A DNA stretch of 64,000 nucleotides from Bradyrhizobiaceae bacterium (lineage in GTDB: Bacteria > Pseudomonadota > Alphaproteobacteria > Rhizobiales > Xanthobacteraceae): NCBI GenBank assembly GCA_020853885.1, contig JADYXZ010000004.1, positions 124,001-188,000 of the forward strand. Reading direction: 5' to 3'. How positions within the stretch are numbered: the stretch's first letter is position 1; each line of letters opens with the position of its first letter. The notes under the pieces were generated by a model. The model made no database searches, was not told the origin of the DNA, and saw nothing but the letters and a program-made list of their open reading frames with translations. This document shows, one piece after another, positions 43,086 through 52,105 of this stretch. The position numbers and the translations under genes were made by a program.

Positions 43086-46000
43086 TCACTCCGCCGGTTC
43101 GGGATGGCGGCGGCGGAACCAGCGCGCACCGAGCTGGCGGCGGCGCTCGGCAAGGTTCTCCACCGCCATCAGCGCAGCGGGCGTGATGACGAGCGTGAGG
43201 ATCGTCGCGAAGCCGAGGCCGAATACGATCGCGGTGGACAGGTGCACCCACCACTGCGTCGCCGGCGCACCGATATTGATCTCGCGGTGGAAGAACTCGA
43301 GATTGATCGCGAAGGCGATCGGCAGGACGCCGAGGATCGCCGCCACGGCCGTGAGCACCACCGGCCGCGCGCGTTCGCGGCAGGTCTGGATGATCGCGTC
43401 ATAGGCGGCCATGCCCTCGCGCCGCAGCCGGTCGTAGGTATCGATCAGCACGATGTTGTTGTTCACGATCACGCCGGCATTGGCGATGATGCCGATGCCG
43501 GTCATCACCACGCCGAACGCCTGGCCCATGACGAGGAGGCCGACCAGCACGCCGAAGGTGGAGAGGATGACCGCCGACAGGACGATCCCCACGGAGGTGA
43601 GCTTGTTGAACTGCGCAAGCAGGATCGCAAAGATGAGGAAGATCGCGGTGCCGAACGCCTTCAGCAGGAAGGCGGACGCCTTCTCGCGCTCCTCGTCCTC
43701 GCCCTTGAGCTTCCAGGTGACGCCGGGCCCGAGGTCGGTCCTGGAAAGCTCGGCGGCGATCTGCTGCTGGACGGCGGCGCTTTGCGTTCCTTCCGTCACG
43801 TTGGAGGCGACCGTGATTACGCGGCTGCCGGCCACGCGGTTGATATAGCCCACGCGCTGGGTCGGCTCGCGCTCGACGAAGTTGCCGATCGGCACGTGGC
43901 CGGTCGCGGTCTGCATGCGCAGGTTGTCGATCTGGTCGAGGCTGCGGCGGTCCTGCGGGAAGCGCAGGATGATGTCGACCGCCTTGTCCACCTCGGGCGG
44001 GCGGTATTCGGTGATCTTGACGCCGTTGGTCACGAGCTGGATCGCGGTGCCGACCGCCGAGACGCCGGCCGCGTATTTCGCGGCTTCCGCCTTGTTGACG
44101 CTGATCTTCCAGTCGATGCCGGGCAGCGGCAGGCCGTCGTCGAGGTCGCGGATGTCGGAGCGCGCGGCGAGCATGGCCGCGACCTTCTTCGCCGCGTCGG
44201 GCAGGCGCTCGGGATCAAGCGCGGAGAGCTGCACCTGCACCGGCTTGCCGGTGGGCGGGCCGCCGGTCGGCGCGGTCACCTCGACGAGGATGCCGGGGAT
44301 GTCGCGCGTCTCCTGGCGGATCTGCTCCATGATCTGGCGCGCGGGGCGGCGCTGCTTCCAGTCGATGAACTCGTACTGGATGACGCCGATCGTGTCTTCG
44401 GTCAGCTCCTGCAGGCCGCGCGGCTGCTCGCCGACGCGGGTATAGACGGTCTTCAGCTCCTTGTGCTTGAGCACGCGCTTTTCGACCTCGCCGACGAGGC
44501 GGTCCTTCTCGGCGATCGAGAGATTGCCGCGGCCGTGGATGACGATGATGCCGTAGTCGGGCTCGACGTCGGGGAAGAACTCGACGCCGCGGCCGAACTT
44601 GCCGTAGGCGGTCATCACCACGACGAGGAGCGCGAAGGCGAGGCCGAGGGTCATGCCGGGCCGGTGCAGCGCGAGGCGCACCAGGCGCATGTAGGGCCCG
44701 TCGTCGCGCACGCGGTCGTCGTGCGGCACGGCCGAGGCGCGGCCGAGCAGCGCCCCGAGCGTCGGCGTGAAGATCAGCGCCACCACGAGCGAGGCGAACA
44801 GCGTCGCGATCAGGGTGATCGGCATGTATTTCATGAACTCGCCGACCACGCCCGGCCAGAACAGGAGCGGGGAGAAGGCGGCGATGCGCGTGAGCGTTGC
44901 GGCCGTCACCGGACCGGACATGCGCTCGGCGGCGAGCGAATAGGCGGCGCGCGGCTGCATGCCTTCCGACATGCGCCGCTCGGCGAACTCGGAGACGATG
45001 ATCGCATCATCCACCAGCATGCCGACAGCGAGAATGAGCGAGAACAGGACGACGATGTTGATCGTCAGCCCCGCGAGATAGAGGCCGAGGATGCCGGCGA
45101 GGAACGAGGCCGGGATCGCGATGCCGATGAACAGCGAGGCGCGGAAGCCGAGCGCGAACAGGATGATGACGGTGACGAGCAGGACCGCGGTGACGACCGC
45201 GTTCTGCAGCTCCTGCAGCATCTCGCGGATCATCTGCGACTTGTCCTGCGAGAACGTGACCTGGATGCCCTCGGGCCAGGTCTGCCGCACCGTCTCGACG
45301 ATGTGCTTCACGATGTCGACGGTCTCGATCAGGTTGGCGCCGGTGCGCTTGGAGACCTCGACGGTCATCGCCGGCTTGCCGTTGACGCGCGTGATCGTGG
45401 TGGCGTCCTTGAAGGTGGGCTTCACCTGGGCGATGTCGCCGAGCGTAATGGTGGCGCCGCTCGTAGAGGCGACCGGGATCTGCAGCATGTCCTCGGGCTT
45501 CTCGACGAGCGAGGGGATCTTGACCGCAAAGCGGCCGGTCTCGCCTTCGAGCGCGCCCGCGGCCACGAGGGTGTTGGAGGACTGGGTGACGGCGGTGAGG
45601 TCCTGCAGCGAGACGCCGTAGCTCTTCATCAGCGCCGGCTCGGCGACGATCTCGACCACCTCGTCGCGCGCGCCGCGCAGCTCCGCGGCCAGCACGCCGG
45701 GGGCCTGCTCGATTGCGTTCTTGAGCACGCGGCCGGCGATGAGCAGCGTGCGCTCCGGCACATTGCCGGAGAGACCGACGACAAGCACCGGGTAGGCGGA
45801 AAGGTTCACCTCCTGCGTCAGCGGCTCCTCGGCGTCGCGCGGCAGCTCGCTCTTCGCCTCGTCCACCTTGGCGCGCACGTCGGCGAGCGCGGCCTTGGAA
45901 TCGAAGCCCGCCTCGAACTCGAGCAGCACGAAGCCGCCGCCCTCGAAGGCGGTCGAGCGCATCTCCTTCACGTTGGAGACGGACTTGAGCTTGGTCTCCA

Positions 46001-46205
46001 TGGGCCGCAGCAGCAGGCGCTCGGAGTCCTCCGGGCTGATGCCGCGCTGCTGGAGCTGCACATAGACGATCGGGATGCGGACGTCGGGCTCGGCTTCCTT
46101 CGGGATCGTCATATAGGCGACGAAGCCCGCGGTGAGCAGGAATGCAAGCGTCGCCAGCGTCAGGCGCGCGTGGTTGATGGCGTATTCGACGATGCGTCGC
46201 ATCAT
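43086..46205 (-). CDS. RND family efflux transporter permease
   Basis: 1039 residues. The RND fold has twelve helices and two large periplasmic loops. Recognisable parts are the start MMRRIVEYAINHARLTLATLAFLLTAGFVAYMTIPKEAEPDVRIP, the TM4 proton-relay motif LAVGMLVDDAIIVSEFAERRM with two Asp, and VVMTGIGIIANAGVIVNNNIVLIDTYDRLR in the second half. It resembles the MdtB/C and heavy-metal-unlike HAE1 branch. Downstream of the membrane fusion protein, gap 18 bases. An outer-membrane channel gene is not in the operon, so a TolC-like protein must come from elsewhere. Confidence 0.93.
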   Translation of the reverse strand: MMRRIVEYAINHARLTLATLAFLLTAGFVAYMTIPKEAEPDVRIPIVYVQLQQRGISPEDSERLLLRPMETKLKSVSNVKEMRSTAFEGGGFVLLEFEAGFDSKAALADVRAKVDEAKSELPRDAEEPLTQEVNLSAYPVLVVGLSGNVPERTLLIAGRVLKNAIEQAPGVLAAELRGARDEVVEIVAEPALMKSYGVSLQDLTAVTQSSNTLVAAGALEGETGRFAVKIPSLVEKPEDMLQIPVASTSGATITLGDIAQVKPTFKDATTITRVNGKPAMTVEVSKRTGANLIETVDIVKHIVETVRQTWPEGIQVTFSQDKSQMIREMLQELQNAVVTAVLLVTVIILFALGFRASLFIGIAIPASFLAGILGLYLAGLTINIVVLFSLILAVGMLVDDAIIVSEFAERRMSEGMQPRAAYSLAAERMSGPVTAATLTRIAAFSPLLFWPGVVGEFMKYMPITLIATLFASLVVALIFTPTLGALLGRASAVPHDDRVRDDGPYMRLVRLALHRPGMTLGLAFALLVVVMTAYGKFGRGVEFFPDVEPDYGIIVIHGRGNLSIAEKDRLVGEVEKRVLKHKELKTVYTRVGEQPRGLQELTEDTIGVIQYEFIDWKQRRPARQIMEQIRQETRDIPGILVEVTAPTGGPPTGKPVQVQLSALDPERLPDAAKKVAAMLAARSDIRDLDDGLPLPGIDWKISVNKAEAAKYAAGVSAVGTAIQLVTNGVKITEYRPPEVDKAVDIILRFPQDRRSLDQIDNLRMQTATGHVPIGNFVEREPTQRVGYINRVAGSRVITVASNVTEGTQSAAVQQQIAAELSRTDLGPGVTWKLKGEDEEREKASAFLLKAFGTAIFLIFAILLAQFNKLTSVGIVLSAVILSTFGVLVGLLVMGQAFGVVMTGIGIIANAGVIVNNNIVLIDTYDRLRREGMAAYDAIIQTCRERARPVVLTAVAAILGVLPIAFAINLEFFHREINIGAPATQWWVHLSTAIVFGLGFATILTLVITPAALMAVENLAERRRQLGARWFRRRHPEPAE

Positions 46206-46223
46206 GGCTGAGCTGCCGCTGGT

Positions 46224-47330
46224 TTACTTGCGCGCGGTCTGCAGGTCGGCGGCGGCCACGGCCTCCACCCGCTGTCCCTCGCGCACGAAGTCCTGTCCCT
46301 GCACGATCACACGCGCGCGGTCGGGGACGCCGGCGACCCACATGGTCTGCTGGCGGTCCTCGGCGATGGTGACGGGCACGAAATCGACCGAATTGTCGTC
46401 CTTCACGATGCGCACGCCGAGGTCGCCGCCCGAGGAGAAGATCAGCGCCGAGCGCGGCACTTCGGTGGCGGGCGTCGGCGCGAGCGAGACCGCGACCTCG
46501 ACGGTGATGCCGTCGGGGATTTTGTTCTCGGGGTTCGCCGCCTCGATGTCCACGCGGTAGGTGCGCGTCGTCTCGCTTGCGCTCTTGGAGATGTAGCGGA
46601 CCTTGCCGGCGGCGGTCTCGCCGGTGACGAGGCGGATTTCCGCGGGGGTGCCGATCTTCAGGCCGTTCAGCCTGCGCTCGGACACCTCGACCACGGCGAT
46701 GATCGGATCGAGCGAGATGAGGTGCGCGATCTCGTTCGCGCCGCCCATGGGGCCGCTCGCGAGCATGGTCTGGCCCAGTTCGGCGGGGACCGCATTGACG
46801 ATTCCCGACCAGGGCGCGCGGATCTGGCCGCGGTCGAGCTCGGCCTCGGCGGCGGCAAGCGCGGCTTCGGCGGCCTTCTCCTGCGCCTCGAGATCGAGCA
46901 GGTTGAGACGAGGCAGGGTGCCCTTTTCGATGAGTTGCTGGCGCGCCTCGCGCTCGCGCGTCTTCTGCGCGAGCTTGGCGCGGGCCTGCATCACCTGCGC
47001 GTCGCGCGCCTCGTCGGAGAGGACGGCGATCACGTCGCCCTTCTTCACAAAGTCGCCGCGCTGGACGCGCAGCTCGGTGACCACGCCGCCGGTGCGCGCG
47101 GCGACCGTCACCTTCTTGTCGGCCTGCGTGCGGCCGGACAGCACGAGCTTCGAGCTGTGGTCCACGACGTTCGTTTCGACGACGGCGACGCGGAACGGAT
47201 TTTCGGCCGCCGTCTCGCTCTTGATCGCCGCCGTGCTTTGCGGGGATTCATGCGGCAGGAAATAGCCCGAGCCGATCCAGACGACGGCCGCGGCAACGAT
47301 CCCGACGGAAACGATATGACTAGCCTTCAT
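46224..47330 (-). CDS. RND efflux periplasmic adaptor (membrane fusion protein)
   Basis: 368 residues from ATG 47330 (AAGGAGA ribosome site). An N-terminal anchor helix (IVSVGIVAAAVVWIGSGYF) precedes a lipoyl-like half (GGVVTELRVQRGDFVKKGDVIAVLS), a coiled-coil hairpin (about 105-170, QARAKLAQKTREREARQQLIEKG) and the second lipoyl half (RGQIRAPWSGIVNAVPAELGQTML). Beta-barrel and membrane-proximal domains follow. It connects the RND pump to an outer-membrane channel. It overlaps the tetR end by 11 bases. Confidence 0.92.
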   Translation of the reverse strand: MKASHIVSVGIVAAAVVWIGSGYFLPHESPQSTAAIKSETAAENPFRVAVVETNVVDHSSKLVLSGRTQADKKVTVAARTGGVVTELRVQRGDFVKKGDVIAVLSDEARDAQVMQARAKLAQKTREREARQQLIEKGTLPRLNLLDLEAQEKAAEAALAAAEAELDRGQIRAPWSGIVNAVPAELGQTMLASGPMGGANEIAHLISLDPIIAVVEVSERRLNGLKIGTPAEIRLVTGETAAGKVRYISKSASETTRTYRVDIEAANPENKIPDGITVEVAVSLAPTPATEVPRSALIFSSGGDLGVRIVKDDNSVDFVPVTIAEDRQQTMWVAGVPDRARVIVQGQDFVREGQRVEAVAAADLQTARK

Positions 47331-47958
47331 CGGAAGTCTCCTTGCCGGCTTTCGGCTGCCTGTCCGGCGCATGGCTCAGAAGGCAGCGGGCCACCTGCAT
47401 GACGTAAGGGAACAGGGGTTCGATATCGAGATCGGGTTCGGCGGCGCGGCGCCATTCGAGGCCGTCGCCGAGCGCGAGCAGCACCACGACGATGCGCTCC
47501 AGATCGAGATCGGACGGAATCTCACCGCGCTCGGCCGCCTTGCGCAGGACTCCGACCAGCCCGGCTTCCACATCGGTGTTGATCGCGTGGTGGATGCGGC
47601 CGATCTCCGGGTTGCGGCGGCTTTCGGTCCTGATTTCGGCGCAGAGATTGATCTCTTCGGTCGGGCGTTCGATCAGATAGTGACGCGCGAGCTTCTCCAG
47701 CCCCTCGAATATGCCGGGGACGTTGGCCACGGCGGCGAAATTGTCGGCGGCATCGGCGCGGTCGCGTTCGGTGATCGCGGCGATGATCGCCTCCTTGGAG
47801 GGAAAATAGCGGTAGAGGCCGCCCGGGCTGATTTCGGCCTCGGCGCAGATTTCCTGCATCGACGACTGGTGAAAGCCCGAGCGCGCGAAGCAGCGCTGGG
47901 CGGCGGCGAGGATCTCCTCGCGGCGATCGGTCTGCCGCTGGACGGCGGGACGACTCAT
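47320..47958 (-). CDS. TetR family repressor of the RND operon
   Basis: 212 residues from ATG 47958. The helix-turn-helix region is RREEILAAAQRCFARSGFHQSSMQEICAEAEISPGGLYRYFPSKEAIIAAI, with the classic YRYFPSKEA recognition end. The ligand domain follows with VRKAAERGEIPSDLDLERIVVVLLALGDGL, a TetR_C motif of AcrR-like regulators. It is the first gene of the operon tetR-mfp-rnd, overlapping mfp by 11 bases. It probably autorepresses at the palindrome 47990-48011. Confidence 0.92.
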   Translation of the reverse strand: MSRPAVQRQTDRREEILAAAQRCFARSGFHQSSMQEICAEAEISPGGLYRYFPSKEAIIAAITERDRADAADNFAAVANVPGIFEGLEKLARHYLIERPTEEINLCAEIRTESRRNPEIGRIHHAINTDVEAGLVGVLRKAAERGEIPSDLDLERIVVVLLALGDGLEWRRAAEPDLDIEPLFPYVMQVARCLLSHAPDRQPKAGKETSDEG

Positions 47959-47989
47959 GGCCGGTATCCTGATTGTGCGTCGCAATATA

Positions 47990-48011
47990 TGCGAGCGAAC
48001 GTTCGTTCGCA
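47990..48011. promoter_or_regulatory. TetR operator palindrome
   Basis: A 22-bp inverted repeat with one mismatch: TGCGAGCGAAC abuts GTTCGTTCGCA. It lies 32 bases upstream of the tetR start and resembles GAACG/CGTTC-type TetR boxes. Confidence 0.65.
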
Positions 48012-48123
48012 CAAGAGCGGGGGCCTGTCAAGGCCCGTTATGGCCGAAACCGGCGGAACCAGGGGTCGGGCGAGAGAAGGGCGTTTGCTGGCCGGACAGG
48101 CGCTCGTTGTTCCGTACCGGGCG

Positions 48124-50142
48124 TCAGCCGAGATCGCGCTGTGCCTCGGCCGCCATCTCGTCGAGGTCCGCACCGCCGCGGACCGTCACTTCTTCCTCCT
48201 TGATGGAGCCGATCGGCGGAGGCGCGATCTGCCGGTGCCGCGCGATGCCGAAGACGATCGCCACGGCGGAAACGACGGTAGCGGGGGCGGCGATGGTCTC
48301 GTCGGGGGTCAGCATCGCCGCAAGGGCGACCACGGCGAGGAGCAGGCGCAGGCCGATGTCGATCGCGGCATTGGTGGAGACGCGGCCGAACATGGCGAAG
48401 GCAACGCCGCAGGTGCCGGCCACGACGATCAGCGCATCCGCCCACTGCGCCCAGCCGGTCACCGACACCATGTCGGGGCGCGCGAAGATCGCGAACGTCA
48501 TCAAGGTGAGCGGCAGGCAGATCTTCAAGGCTTCCCACATGGTCCGCATGAAAGACGCCTCGGCGATGCGCGCCGAGATTGCGGCGGTAAGCGAGGTCGG
48601 CGGCGACAGCTCGCCCCAGACCGACAGCAGGAAGACGAAGAAATGGGCGACCCAGGGATTGACGCCGAGCTTGGTCAGCGGCCCGACGATCACCACCGCG
48701 CCGATGATGTAGGTCGCGGTCGGCGGCAGGCCCGCGCCGACCAGCCAGCCGAAGATATAGGCCATGCCGATCATGGCGAGGATGTTCCAGCCGCCGAGCT
48801 CGAGCAGCATGCCGCCCATGCGGTTGATGAAGCCCGTCACGGTGAAGAGGCCGATCATGATGCCGAGCGTGGCGAGCAGGACCGTCAGGTAGGACGTCAT
48901 GTCGGCGTGCGTCTCGATGCTGAGCAGGATATTGCCGAACAGCGTTTCCTTCTGAACCTCCGGGTCCTTCAGGACGTGCTTGAAATACAGGAACGCAATG
49001 ATCAGCAGCACGAACATGAAGGCTGCCGTATAGAGCGCGGCCAGCAATTCGCCCATGCCAACCCAGCCCATGAGGACGATCAGGAAGATGACGGACACGA
49101 AAAAGATTGCGGTCTTCGTGAGGTCATAGGGCTGCAACGTGGGTGACGGCACCCGGTCCGCGGGCAGCAACCGCACGCACAGCAGGTACACGGCGAAGGC
49201 GAGCGCGATGTAATAGGCAAGGGCGAGGGGGAATCCGCGCGCGACGACATCCCAGTAGGGGACGCCGAGGAACTCCGACATCAGGAATGCGCCGACGCCC
49301 ATGAGCGGCGGCATCAGGAGCCCGCCCATGGAGGCGGACGTCTCGACCGCGCCGGCGAAAGTGGCGGGAACACCGTAGCGCTTCATCAGCGGAATGGTGA
49401 TGCTCCCGACGACGACGGCGTTGGCCGAGCCCGAGCCGCTCACCGTGCCGACGGCGAGCGAGCCGAGGACGGCGGTCTGCGGCACCATCTGCCGGTTGCC
49501 GCCGGCCAGGCGCCGCATGACGTTGATCATCGCGGACTGTGCGCCGAAGCCGCGTGCGGCCGCCGCGAGCGTGAGGAAGGCGGCGATCAGCGTGAGTGCG
49601 AGCTGGCCGTAGATGCCATAGATGCCGGTCGAGAACTCTACGGTGCTCGACGTGATGACGCGGTAGAGCGAGGTGCCGGGATGCCAGAAGAAATCGATCG
49701 GGCTCAGATAGCCGTACAGCGTGTAAACGATGAGAATGAGGTTGATCCAGAACAGGACCGGATGCGCGAGGCGCGAAAGCTCCATGACGACGAGAAATAT
49801 GAGCAGGCCGACGATGAAATCGTGGCGGGTGTAGGAGCCCTGGCGATAGATCGCCACGTCTTCGAAATTGAACCAGAAATAATAGAAAGCGTAGAGGCAG
49901 ATGCCGACGATGACCGCGACGATCAGATCGTTCACCCGCGGCGGCAGCCACGGATAAAAATAATTGCTCCGGTACATGAAGAGCGTCTGCAGGATCAGCG
50001 CGACGGACATGAGCCGCGAAACCAGCTCCTGCGGGCCGCCGGCGCCGGTGTAGAAATAATAGAGAAGCCAGAAGGACAGGACGAACGAGAAGAACAGGAT
50101 GATGTTGTTCAGACTGAACACGCGTTTGATGGCGTCAACCAT
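48124..50142 (-). CDS. TRAP transporter fused membrane subunit (4TM/12TM)
   Basis: 672 residues with about 18 hydrophobic segments. The N-terminal four-helix part is DctQ-like; the rest is the large DctM-like permease with the motifs SVALILQTLFMY, AVGTVSGSGSANAVVVGSITIPLMKRYGVPATFAGAVETSASMGGLLMPPLMGVGAFLM and GWLVGAGLPPTATYIIGAVVIVGPL. The fused architecture goes with TAXI-type solute receptors such as the one upstream. It imports an organic acid or similar solute with sodium or protons. It starts 216 bases after the receptor. Confidence 0.92.
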   Translation of the reverse strand: MVDAIKRVFSLNNIILFFSFVLSFWLLYYFYTGAGGPQELVSRLMSVALILQTLFMYRSNYFYPWLPPRVNDLIVAVIVGICLYAFYYFWFNFEDVAIYRQGSYTRHDFIVGLLIFLVVMELSRLAHPVLFWINLILIVYTLYGYLSPIDFFWHPGTSLYRVITSSTVEFSTGIYGIYGQLALTLIAAFLTLAAAARGFGAQSAMINVMRRLAGGNRQMVPQTAVLGSLAVGTVSGSGSANAVVVGSITIPLMKRYGVPATFAGAVETSASMGGLLMPPLMGVGAFLMSEFLGVPYWDVVARGFPLALAYYIALAFAVYLLCVRLLPADRVPSPTLQPYDLTKTAIFFVSVIFLIVLMGWVGMGELLAALYTAAFMFVLLIIAFLYFKHVLKDPEVQKETLFGNILLSIETHADMTSYLTVLLATLGIMIGLFTVTGFINRMGGMLLELGGWNILAMIGMAYIFGWLVGAGLPPTATYIIGAVVIVGPLTKLGVNPWVAHFFVFLLSVWGELSPPTSLTAAISARIAEASFMRTMWEALKICLPLTLMTFAIFARPDMVSVTGWAQWADALIVVAGTCGVAFAMFGRVSTNAAIDIGLRLLLAVVALAAMLTPDETIAAPATVVSAVAIVFGIARHRQIAPPPIGSIKEEEVTVRGGADLDEMAAEAQRDLG

Positions 50143-50358
50143 GGCTTCTCATCCCCCAGAAATACGGTCCTGAATTGAAGAGGCGCGGACGGCGCAGCGC
50201 GCATCGTCCCCGTTCGCCAGTGCCGCGCCTTTCTCTCCAACCCGGTCCGTCATCGCCCGGTCGTGCCAGGTCTTGTCGCTTATCTCGTTATCGAAATGCT
50301 CCAAGGCGGGCGCGGCACCGAAAAGCCCCGCGCCCGCCCCGGAAGTCACGTCGGGCGA

Positions 50359-51399
50359 TCAGCTTGCGACCTTCCACTTCTCGTTCCACGCCTTCTTTTC
50401 CTTCAGGAACTTGGCGAGGCCCGGATGAACCGGAATGTCCGGGTTTGCGCTGATGCCGTTCACCTGCATGCCGACGAAGTCCTTCGCCATCGGCGTGAAG
50501 CCCGGGTCGGCCTTCGCGAGTTCGCCCGCGTTCTTTTCGAACGCAACCAGCATCTTGTAGACAACGTCTTCCGGCATGTCGGCACGGACGTTGTAGCCGA
50601 ACAGGATCGGTACACCGAGGATGGTCTTCACACCGACGTCCTTGGTGAAGGCTTGCTTCGGATCGACTTCGGCGATCGCGAGACCCGCTGCCTTCAGCTT
50701 GGCGACCTCATCGGGGCACGGATTGATGATGGAGACGTCCGAGCGGATGTCGGTTTCCTTCCAGTAGGTCGCGAGCGAGCGGCCTGCGGTGGTGTAGGCG
50801 ACGGAGCCGGCGATCGTGCCGCCCTGCAGGGCGTCGGCGTTGGTCTTGGCGTCGATCTGCACGTGCTTGAAGTCGTAGCCGAGCGCCTTGTAGATGCGTT
50901 GGAAGTTGAGCCAGTTCATGAAGCCGGCGGTGGTGAAGAAGGTCGGCTTGCCGGCGATGTCCTTCAGACACTTGTAGTCGCCGGCCTTGCTCTTCGGCAC
51001 GGCCATGAAGGATTCCATCGGATAGGCGTACCAGGTGTGAACGAGCCTGCCCTTGCCAGCGTTGTAATCCTTGAAGCCGCCGGTGCCCTCATAGAGCTGG
51101 GTCATGCCGACGTCGGCCGTGTAACCGATCTCGCCGTCACCATCCATGGCGGCTTTCATGGCGCCGGTCGTGGACGGATAGGGGTTCACCGTGACGGTGT
51201 ATTCGCCGCCGAGCGCCCCTTCGAGGATCTTCGTCATCGAGGCGGCGACCCGGTAGCCGTAAGAGTCGACGCTCGACGTCGACCAGCGGATCGACTTGCG
51301 GCCTTGCGCCTCCGACGGCTGAACGGCCGCGGCGGTGAAAACGGCGGCCAATGCCGCCACCGATACGGCAAACGTGAACCCTAGTCTTACTTTCTGCAT
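50359..51399 (-). CDS. TAXI family TRAP transporter solute receptor
   Basis: 346 residues with a signal peptide (MQKVRLGFTFAVSVAALAAVFTAAA, cleaved after SEAQ). The TAXI pattern is present: IRWSTSSVDSYGYRVAASMTKILEGAL, TTGAMKAAMDGDGEIGYTADVGM, a loop AGKPTFFTTAGFMNWLNFQRIYKALGYDFKHVQ and the C-terminal TILGVPILFGYNVRADMPEDVVYKM. It is a periplasmic binding protein feeding the fused TRAP permease downstream. The ligand is not known; its position next to the box cluster hints at an aromatic or carboxylic acid. Confidence 0.9.
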   Translation of the reverse strand: MQKVRLGFTFAVSVAALAAVFTAAAVQPSEAQGRKSIRWSTSSVDSYGYRVAASMTKILEGALGGEYTVTVNPYPSTTGAMKAAMDGDGEIGYTADVGMTQLYEGTGGFKDYNAGKGRLVHTWYAYPMESFMAVPKSKAGDYKCLKDIAGKPTFFTTAGFMNWLNFQRIYKALGYDFKHVQIDAKTNADALQGGTIAGSVAYTTAGRSLATYWKETDIRSDVSIINPCPDEVAKLKAAGLAIAEVDPKQAFTKDVGVKTILGVPILFGYNVRADMPEDVVYKMLVAFEKNAGELAKADPGFTPMAKDFVGMQVNGISANPDIPVHPGLAKFLKEKKAWNEKWKVAS

Positions 51400-51900
51400 C
51401 GATCATCCTCCCATCGAATGCGACTGCGTAGGTTGAGGCCCACCATGGCGCTTCGGCGCGATGCCGGATGCCTGGCGGTGGGCAGGAATGGGTTAGGAGA
51501 GACGACTGAACGACCGCTCAGGGTGATCCATGTTGGTCGTCTCCCTCAAACAGACTTGCGGCTTGTGCGACGCATAAATATTTGCGCCGTCAATATTATT
51601 AGCCATTTGACCCCGATGGGCGCGCCCCTGTCAACGGCGGGAGAGCAATTTTCCGCGGCGGCGAATGCGCGCAAATCGTTCACCATGCCGAGAAACCCGA
51701 ACCGGTTGGAAGCATCTGACTGGCGCTGCATTGCGGCGATTCACGGGCCGGGAGCGACATGGTGCGCCGTGCGATGCTTTATCGCGCGGAGGCCGGCGAC
51801 CTGCCCTTGCAGCAGGCGGCCGATCGCTCCATCTCTGGACAGCCGGGGGGTGCTTTGCTACAGGCTCCCGGCTCGGCGCCAGTTTTTGGGCACCGAAGAC
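51400..51900. other. intergenic region upstream of the TAXI receptor and tRNA-Lys
   Basis: About 500 bases. It contains an 8-bp inverted repeat, GAGACGAC (51499-51506) with GTCGTCTC (51536-51543), around 29 bases, possibly an operator for the TAXI gene, and an AT-rich stretch at 51560-51605. A minus-strand frame is open but has no homology-like pattern. No gene is supported. Confidence 0.4.
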
Positions 51901-51976
<76 letters not shown>

Positions 51977-52105
51977 CGTCTTTCCAGTCACTTATCCCGA
52001 AGCACCGAGGAACAGCGCGCGAACAAAATCGCGGTTTGTGACGTTCCTCTGTGACTTTGGCCCGCGCGCTATTTTCAGATCTTCGCCTGTCGTGTCTATC
52101 CGATC

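Noticed and set aside
43104-46211. 1035-codon plus-strand frame opposite the RND pump
   Set aside because: It is the antisense shadow of a clear RND permease; its translation is His/Asp/Arg-rich without domain pattern, a known effect of high GC at third codon positions.
50149-50349. 66-codon minus-strand frame between TRAP permease and TAXI receptor
   Set aside because: No ribosome site or conserved pattern; looks like chance.
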